Origin: Deltaproteobacteria bacterium
GTDB lineage: Bacteria; Desulfobacterota; GWC2-55-46
Length of the DNA stretch: 9,486 bases
NCBI GenBank assembly: GCA_016234955.1
Contig: JACRNN010000128.1
Coordinates: 1-9,486 of the forward strand
Direction of reading: 5' to 3'
Shown in pieces: positions 4,818 to 9,486 of this stretch. Each line of letters begins with the position of its first letter. The first letter of the stretch is position 1. Position numbers and translations under genes: made by a program. The notes under the pieces were generated by a model. That model was not told the DNA's origin. It worked only from the letters and a program-made list of their open reading frames with translations, and did not search any database.

Positions 4818-6098
4818 CTATACCGCATCCTGGGCCTGCCTCAAGATATGGACGCCGCCGGCAATGGGGTCTATCCTGTGGAAATTGGCGACCTTCTCCA
4901 CAAGGGCGACTGTCAGCACCGTCCCCTTTGTCACCAGCAGCCTGCCCTTTGACGTAACGAGGTTTTCAACAAGGACCATGCCGGGCTTTATCTCGCTTAT
5001 CGGCAAAATGGATACGGAATGTATGAACCGTCCATGCGCGGGGGATGATTGGACGGCGCCGTCGTCTTTCCAGTCCTTTATGAATCCGGCGAATACGTCG
5101 ATGACCTCCGGGTCGAAACCCTTCGAGCGTTCGGCGTTCAGGCAATCGATTGCCTCGCCCAGGGTCCTTCTTCTATTCCCGAACCTCAACCTGTCGTAGA
5201 GTTTGCATACGGCTATGATCTTGGAGCCTATATGTATCTCGTCCTTTCTAAGTCCGTCCGGATACCCCGTGCCGTCGTATCTTTCCGTGTGGCTCCGGAT
5301 TATGATGCCCACCTGCCTCAACGTGTCTATGGATGAGAGGAGGTCCTGCGAGAGGACGGGATTGTGCCTCAAAAGAGACTTCTCGTCATCATCGAGGAGT
5401 GTCTCGTCCTTGTCTATGATATCCCTCGGTACGCCGATGAGGCCTATGTTGTGCAGGAGCGCGGCGGACTCTATCAGGTCCACGTCCGCCGCATCGAAGC
5501 CGAACTTCAAGACAACCCCCCTTGCCATAGCCGCTACGCGCTTGCTGTGCCCTCCGACATTCTCGTCGTAAATCTCCATCAGGTCGGAGAAGAGCCTCAC
5601 AAATGCGAAGAAATTATCCCTGATCTTCCTTGTCTTCTCCGCCACCTTCGCCTCGAGGCCGCGGTTGAGCTCGCTAAGCTGCGCGTTCTGCCTCGCCGTA
5701 AGCTCGTGAAGCGTCCTGTTCTCCTGTACGATCCTGTAGAGGTTCACCGCGTCCCTGACCGCGGCCTTCAATTCATCGTCATTCCAGGGCTTGGTGATGT
5801 ACCTGTACACCTCCCCCTTGTTTATGGCGCCCATGACGGCCTTTAAGTCCGCGTACCCCGTGAGCATGAACCTTACGGTATCCGGGGAGACCGCCTTTAC
5901 CTTTGAAAGGAACTCCACCCCTTCCATACCCGGCATCCGATGGTCCGAGACGACAAGGGCCACCCTGTTGCCTTTTGCAAGCTCAAGGCCCTCAGGCCCG
6001 CTCCCGGCGGTAAGTATGTTGTAGCCTTCCATTCTGAAAACCCTCATAAAGGCGTTCAGGATGTTTCTCTCGTCGTCTACGAACAGTACGGTTTCCAT
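4818..6098 (-). CDS. Response regulator: REC + degenerate HD-GYP domain
   Basis: A 426-residue cytoplasmic protein. REC domain (about 1-120): acidic pair D8/D9, phospho-acceptor D52 in VVSDHRMPG, T80 and K103 (ITKPW). A coiled linker (about 121-160) joins an HD-GYP domain (about 163-345). The GYP motif is intact (RYDGTGYPDGL), as are H184 and H245. Residues that bind metal in active c-di-GMP phosphodiesterases are changed: HD is HN (216-217), HDxGK ends in Leu (L220), HHE is HTE (270-272), and the late Asp is K299. Enzyme activity is therefore doubtful. A C-terminal segment (KPGMVLVENLVTSKG, about 371-385) is common after HD domains in such regulators. The ATG has a GGAGG site seven bases upstream. 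It lies 137 bp downstream of the histidine kinase on the same strand, its likely phosphodonor. Confidence 0.88.
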   Translation of the reverse strand: METVLFVDDERNILNAFMRVFRMEGYNILTAGSGPEGLELAKGNRVALVVSDHRMPGMEGVEFLSKVKAVSPDTVRFMLTGYADLKAVMGAINKGEVYRYITKPWNDDELKAAVRDAVNLYRIVQENRTLHELTARQNAQLSELNRGLEAKVAEKTRKIRDNFFAFVRLFSDLMEIYDENVGGHSKRVAAMARGVVLKFGFDAADVDLIESAALLHNIGLIGVPRDIIDKDETLLDDDEKSLLRHNPVLSQDLLSSIDTLRQVGIIIRSHTERYDGTGYPDGLRKDEIHIGSKIIAVCKLYDRLRFGNRRRTLGEAIDCLNAERSKGFDPEVIDVFAGFIKDWKDDGAVQSSPAHGRFIHSVSILPISEIKPGMVLVENLVTSKGRLLVTKGTVLTVALVEKVANFHRIDPIAGGVHILRQAQDAV

Positions 6099-6129
6099 AA
6101 TACGGCCTCCAGATACTCTTTATTGAAGC

Positions 6130-6152
6130 TCCCCGCGGCTTTTCCGCGGGGA
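6130..6152. repeat. Perfect 9-bp hairpin between kinase and regulator genes
   Basis: TCCCCGCGG (6130-6138) pairs with CCGCGGGGA (6144-6152) around CTTTT. Flanking GAAG (6124-6127) and CTTC (6155-6158) extend the stem past a small bulge. No T-run follows on either strand, so it is more likely a repeat-associated or attenuating hairpin than a terminator. Confidence 0.65.
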
Positions 6153-6206
6153 ATCTTCGATATGTAAGGAAACAATTTCTATTCGCTCGCTTGACCCCAA
6201 AGCCAA

Positions 6207-6239
6207 GCCGCGGGCCTCGCGCTCGCTATGCATATTCAA
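6207..6239. repeat. 33-bp dispersed repeat, copy 2
   Basis: It matches 1477-1509 at 30 of 33 positions. The kinase TGA (6236-6238 read on the minus strand) lies inside it, so the repeat provides the stop codon. The preceding stretch (6160-6206, with CGCTCGCTTGACCCC) may belong to the same element: CGCTCGC occurs again inside the repeat. Confidence 0.7.
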
Positions 6240-8326
6240 CGGGTCGCCGCGGCTCCGCTTGCGGCGGGCAGCCGTATGGTGAACGTCGTGCCTTGGCCGG
6301 CCTTGCTGCGGACTTCTATGTCGCCTTTATGCTCCTTTACGATCCCGTAGGCTATGGACAGGCCGAGCCCCGTGCCTTTGCCGACCTCTTTGGTGGTAAA
6401 AAACGGGTCGAATATCCTTTTCATCACGTCCTCGGTCATACCTGTCCCGTTGTCCTGGATCTCCACGACAGCGTAATCGTCCTTTGAACAGGTCCTTATC
6501 CAGACAGTGCCCTTTTCGGGCATGGCCTGCACGGCGTTTATTATGATGTTCAAAAAGACCTGCGTCAGCTGCTGGGGCCTGCATTCCACAAGGGGAACCT
6601 GCCCGAAGTTCGTCTCCACCACGGCCTTGTATTTGATCTCGTGCCAGCTCAATCTGCCGGCGTTCTCAAGGCACTGGTGGATGTCGTAAGTCTCCATCTT
6701 CTCGTTCCCGGCGTGAGAAAATTCCTTGAGCCCGCTTACAATGTTTTTTATCCTTGCCATGCCGTCCTTGGATTCTTCGGTTAGAAGCGCTATGTCCTCT
6801 ATTATAAACGCGATATTTATACTTTTCTGATAGTCCGATATTTTCCGCCAACAAGCCAGCGCATCATCCGTCCTGCCGGCCTCCAGGTCCGCGGCCATTG
6901 AAAAATACATCCGGAACAGGACTATGAAATTTCCGATATATTCGGCAAGGGTATTGAGATTGCTGTTTACAAACCCTACGGGGTTGTTTATCTCGTGCGC
7001 CACGCCGGCGGCGAGCTGACCGACGGAGGCCATCTTCTCGGAATGGACGAGCTGGAGCTGCATCCGTTTCTTATCCTCCTCAGCCTGTTTACGCTGAGTG
7101 ACGTCCCTGTCGATGCCCCTGTAGCCGAGCAGGTCCCCGTCATTGTCGAAATACGGCGTCCCGCCCGTCTCAAGCACCACCATGCGGCCGTCTTTGTGGC
7201 GGTTCATGTTCTCAAGGGTCGAGAACGGCCTTTTCGACTCGACGATGCCCTTGAATATCTCCCTGACCCTGGCCGCCTCTTCATCGGGCATCAGGTCGAA
7301 GGGCGTTTTGCCGATGAGGTTTTCGGCCCTGTAGCCGAGCATTTCGGACACCCGCGGGCTTACATAGGTATAGACGCCGTTCTTGTCGACCTCCCAGACC
7401 CAGTCGCTGGTGGTCTCGACGAGCCCCCTGAACCGCTCCTCGCTCCTCGATAGCTCCATGTCCTTTTTCTCCCTCTCCTTGGCCTCCCATTCGAGTATGT
7501 TGAAGTACTGCTCATAGGTGAGCTTGTCCTCATAGAGCCGCCCGAACATACTGTTCAGTGATTCGGCAAGCACCCCAAGCTCGTCACCCCCGGCGTCTTC
7601 TATCTTGGTACTGAACTCGCCCTCCTTGAACCTCTCTATGGCCCCCATGATGGCCTTGAATCTCCCGCCTATATGCCTGGAGAAGTACAGTATAAGGACG
7701 GCCCCGACGGATAAGCCGGACGCGGCTATGGCCGCATACAGAAAGATGACGTTGGCCAGCATCCGCTCAAGCATCGAGCCCGCCCCCTGTACATCCCTGC
7801 GCTCATTGGCTATCATGCCGTCGATGAGAAATGCCATCTGTCTGAACCTCTGCTCCTGAACTTCCGTCATGATGCCTATGGCCAAACCGCGCCTCCCTTC
7901 CTTGATCGCCGGGATTATCTCTTTTTCCCTCGTTTCCTTGAAAGACTCCCATATCGGCTTAAGGAGGCTGATATTTACCTTGATATCCTCATCCACCGCG
8001 CGGGAGCCTATGATGGAGTCTATGTCATCGTCGATATGTCCTGTGGCGTTATAGATATTATCCAATTCGTTGCCGAGCTTTGAGACGTCGGTTTTCAGGG
8101 CCGCGAAAAGCATGTCTCTCCTTGTGGCCCCTATGTCGGATTTAAGGTCAAGGAGCATGCCTACATGGTTCAATATCTTAAGGTTGGTGGTCGTAGCCAA
8201 AGTCTTCGTCCTCACCATGTACACAAGGGTTGCCGCCACAAGCGCCACGAAAAAAATCATGTAGACGCCGAATATGATGAAGAGTTTACTTCTTATGTTC
8301 ATGCCTTTAAAGCCGGGCCATTGCAT
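6236..8326 (-). CDS. Membrane sensor histidine kinase (periplasmic sensor, HAMP, PAS, HisKA, HATPase)
   Basis: A 696-residue inner-membrane kinase. Membrane segments at about 13-38 and 192-215 enclose a helical periplasmic domain of the four-helix-bundle type. A HAMP domain (about 216-268), a coiled stretch and a PAS/PAC domain (about 297-412) follow. The dimerisation domain carries the phosphorylated H444 in GVAHEINNPVGFV, with an unusually long helical span before the ATPase domain. That domain has N597 (NIIINAVQAM), G1 DNGTGM (625-630), FDPFFTTK (639-646) and G2 GKGTGLGLS (649-657), so catalysis should be intact. The ATG is backed by GGAGGA about eight bases upstream; an alternative start is M9. 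It probably signals to the HD-GYP regulator just downstream. The ligand is unknown. The stop lies in a dispersed repeat. Confidence 0.92.
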   Translation of the reverse strand: MQWPGFKGMNIRSKLFIIFGVYMIFFVALVAATLVYMVRTKTLATTTNLKILNHVGMLLDLKSDIGATRRDMLFAALKTDVSKLGNELDNIYNATGHIDDDIDSIIGSRAVDEDIKVNISLLKPIWESFKETREKEIIPAIKEGRRGLAIGIMTEVQEQRFRQMAFLIDGMIANERRDVQGAGSMLERMLANVIFLYAAIAASGLSVGAVLILYFSRHIGGRFKAIMGAIERFKEGEFSTKIEDAGGDELGVLAESLNSMFGRLYEDKLTYEQYFNILEWEAKEREKKDMELSRSEERFRGLVETTSDWVWEVDKNGVYTYVSPRVSEMLGYRAENLIGKTPFDLMPDEEAARVREIFKGIVESKRPFSTLENMNRHKDGRMVVLETGGTPYFDNDGDLLGYRGIDRDVTQRKQAEEDKKRMQLQLVHSEKMASVGQLAAGVAHEINNPVGFVNSNLNTLAEYIGNFIVLFRMYFSMAADLEAGRTDDALACWRKISDYQKSINIAFIIEDIALLTEESKDGMARIKNIVSGLKEFSHAGNEKMETYDIHQCLENAGRLSWHEIKYKAVVETNFGQVPLVECRPQQLTQVFLNIIINAVQAMPEKGTVWIRTCSKDDYAVVEIQDNGTGMTEDVMKRIFDPFFTTKEVGKGTGLGLSIAYGIVKEHKGDIEVRSKAGQGTTFTIRLPAASGAAATR

Positions 8327-8484
8327 CCTATTATCCTCCGACGGCCAAACATGGCCGGAAATCCTGTAATTTCTTCAAATATATCGCACATATAAACGTT
8401 AAAAATTTTAATACACCATATATTCATATATCGACTGTCTACACTAAATCTTAAGCCGCTCCGGCCCGCTCCATTCCATCTTCG

Positions 8485-8561
8485 AGTCAAGGCGGCTCTC
8501 ACCCTTCTCTTGCCGGCAAAACCGGGGTACAGAGGCTGCCGCCCCTCTTTACGCCTTGACT
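8485..8561. ncRNA. Candidate structured element closed by a 10-bp inverted repeat
   Basis: AGTCAAGGCG (8485-8494) is the exact reverse complement of CGCCTTGACT (8552-8561), 57 bases apart. Inside, AGAGG/CCTCT-type arms (8531-8548) and a CCGG...CCGG hairpin (8513-8525) can form, giving a multi-branched fold. It could be a small RNA, a leader element of the kinase mRNA (about 160 nt upstream of the ATG) or a mobile-repeat relic. It matches no riboswitch I recognise. Confidence 0.25.
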
Positions 8562-8661
8562 TCATTGCCTATTCATAATATCCTACCGGATATATTTCCA
8601 TGAAAATTGGCCTTCGACAGCCGTTTCCGAGGTCTGAAAACCAGAGGGTTTTTAAACCGTG

Positions 8662-8727
8662 GGAGGTTCCAGGCAAGACCGGCAGTTTATACGGATTTTT
8701 GGCGCATACCCCGGCTGGAATGCCTCC
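8662..8727. repeat. Imperfect inverted repeat, 11 bp with 2-nt bulge
   Basis: GGAGGTTCCAG (8662-8672) pairs with CTGGAA-TG-CCTCC (8715-8727), the TG being bulged. It lies 110 bp upstream of the exported-protein gene and might be part of its leader. The role is unknown. Confidence 0.4.
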
Positions 8728-8838
8728 TGAATCTTAAACTTCCCCTGATAAACATGAGAGCCCGGAAGACCGTGCGCATGAGGCAGGCACACTGCCCTGC
8801 CCGCGTTCTCGATAGACTAACCGCACAGAGACAACAAT

Positions 8839-9396
8839 ATGCGCTCGATCTCATCCGTCTCAAAAAAAACCGTCTTATCCCTTGCGGCGGTGATAATCCT
8901 CCTTTTATGCGCCGCGTCTTACGCCGAGGGCCCCCAGGAAAACGAGAAGTACGTCAGGGAGCTCATCATAAGGCTCAACAACAGCTACATCCAGCTCGAC
9001 AGGGCCTTGAAGGAGCTCGACGACACGGTAAGGGACTTCCCGAATACGAATATCTACATCTCCGTGCTCAAGCGCGACAGGACTATCGAGCTGGTATCGA
9101 TGGAGGTATGGGGCAACGACGAACTCCTCAGGAGCCATATCTACGCCCCCCTTGAGAACTCGGCCCTTGAGGGCGGCGGGCGCCACGAGCTATTCAGCGG
9201 TGAGATAAGAAGGGGCAACCAGGCACTGAAGATCATATATCACTGGAGAGAAGGCAACGCGCCGCCGCAAAAGGAGGTCCTGGTCCTGCCGATTACGATA
9301 TCGGCGGCAAAAAACTACGTCATAGAACTCTTCTTCGAAAAGAAAAAGGACAAGCTCGTCGTCAGCCACACCCAGCTCGACTTCAGCAGCAGGTGA
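8839..9396 (+). CDS. Exported protein of unknown function
   Basis: A 185-residue protein with a clear Sec signal peptide: basic start (SKK), hydrophobic core (about 11-26) and an A-x-A-like cleavage site at SYA29/EG. The LLLC at 21-24 is a poor lipobox, so a soluble periplasmic or secreted product is more likely than a lipoprotein. The mature part starts with an amphipathic helical stretch (about 35-66) and continues as alternating strands, with NIYISVLKRDR, GGRHELFSG, NQALKIIYHW and NYVIELFFEKK; there are no cysteines after the signal peptide. I do not recognise the family. The ATG at 8839 has only a weak purine-rich site upstream. It is followed after seven bases by another exported-protein gene, so the two probably form an operon. 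Confidence 0.8.
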   Translation: MRSISSVSKKTVLSLAAVIILLLCAASYAEGPQENEKYVRELIIRLNNSYIQLDRALKELDDTVRDFPNTNIYISVLKRDRTIELVSMEVWGNDELLRSHIYAPLENSALEGGGRHELFSGEIRRGNQALKIIYHWREGNAPPQKEVLVLPITISAAKNYVIELFFEKKKDKLVVSHTQLDFSSR

Positions 9397-9403
9397 CAGA
9401 GAC

Positions 9404-9486
9404 ATGTTCCGGACAAGAGCCATAGCCTTGATGACGACCGTCTTTCTGCTCGCCGCCTCCGGGCCCCTGCCGGCGGCCTCATCCAG
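9404..9486 (+). CDS. Start of a second exported-protein gene (3' end outside window)
   Basis: From the ATG at 9404 the frame stays open to the window edge (27 full codons). The sequence is a typical signal peptide: MFRTRAIALM, a hydrophobic core (TTVFLLAASG) and a likely cleavage region around PAASS. AGGTGA, overlapping the stop of the preceding gene, can serve as ribosome site. Seven bases separate the genes, suggesting co-transcription and possibly a shared periplasmic role. The function cannot be told from the fragment. Confidence 0.65.
   Translation, partial: MFRTRAIALMTTVFLLAASGPLPAASS

Larger units (their letters stand above)
8327..8838. other. 512-bp gene-free divergent region
   Basis: The kinase and the exported-protein gene diverge from here. 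The part next to the kinase (8385-8450) is AT-rich and likely holds its promoter, but no box pair is convincing. A small hairpin (CGGCCA/TGGCCG, 8342-8357) sits just upstream of the kinase ribosome site. The rest contains the structured element at 8485-8561 and an imperfect inverted repeat at 8662-8727. Open frames here lack start signals and family features. Confidence 0.6.

Noticed and set aside
5364..5846. Plus-strand frames opposite the response regulator
   Set aside because: They are antisense to a gene with clear REC and HD-GYP motifs and have no domain features of their own.
8299..8565. Minus-strand 88-codon frame upstream of and overlapping the kinase start
   Set aside because: It is out of frame with the kinase, overlaps its ribosome site, and has a basic, low-complexity composition. 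It is better explained by the inverted-repeat structure there.
8480..8730. Possible c-di-GMP (GEMM) riboswitch, prompted by GGCAAAACC and GGCTGCCG words
   Set aside because: The defining GACGCAAAGCC-type core and the paired P2/P3 layout are absent on both strands.
8607..9155. Long plus-strand open frame across the intergenic region and into the exported-protein gene
   Set aside because: It begins at a weak TTG without a ribosome site and shows no recognisable family. More than half is an out-of-frame shadow of the gene at 8839, which has a clear signal peptide.

Overview
The window looks like a chromosomal segment of a GC-rich Gram-negative bacterium. It encodes a multiheme c-type cytochrome, a PilZ-type c-di-GMP receptor, a two-component pair and two exported proteins. 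Frequent AGG (Arg) and ATA (Ile) codons, the cytochrome style and the gene mix suggest a Desulfobacterota- or Nitrospirota-like lineage. That placement is inference; no marker here settles it.

Left part (1-1550): the window opens inside a multiheme cytochrome gene (+). It converges on a small zinc-ribbon/PilZ gene (-). The 278-bp gap between them holds no gene but is packed with short, near-perfect palindromes. An AT-rich divergent region of about 270 bp follows, with a plausible promoter for the PilZ gene, a GC-rich inverted repeat and one copy of a 33-bp dispersed repeat.

Centre (1551-4384): a compact + strand operon of ftsB (divisome), a nitrilase-superfamily amidohydrolase with Gln at the expected catalytic Glu position, and argS (arginyl-tRNA synthetase). 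The last two overlap by 4 bp.

tRNA block (4385-4817): an initiator tRNA-fMet gene with its own sigma70-type promoter and a terminator hairpin. Downstream is an odd modular repeat. It contains a second perfect copy of the tRNA 3' end (T-loop to CCA), inverted T-arm fragments, a purine-rich GAGCGA-type spacer and a second strong hairpin. This is the most unusual structure in the window.

Right part (4818-8326, - strand): a two-component system. A membrane-bound histidine kinase (periplasmic sensor, HAMP, PAS, HisKA, HATPase) lies upstream of a REC-HD-GYP response regulator whose HD metal ligands are partly lost. A hairpin and the second 33-bp repeat copy separate them; that repeat supplies the kinase stop codon. 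A 512-bp gene-free divergent region follows, with a candidate structured element, then two genes for exported proteins of unknown function (+), the last cut by the window edge.

Taken together, the PilZ receptor and the degenerate HD-GYP regulator hint at c-di-GMP-linked signalling, while ftsB, argS and tRNA-fMet are housekeeping genes.
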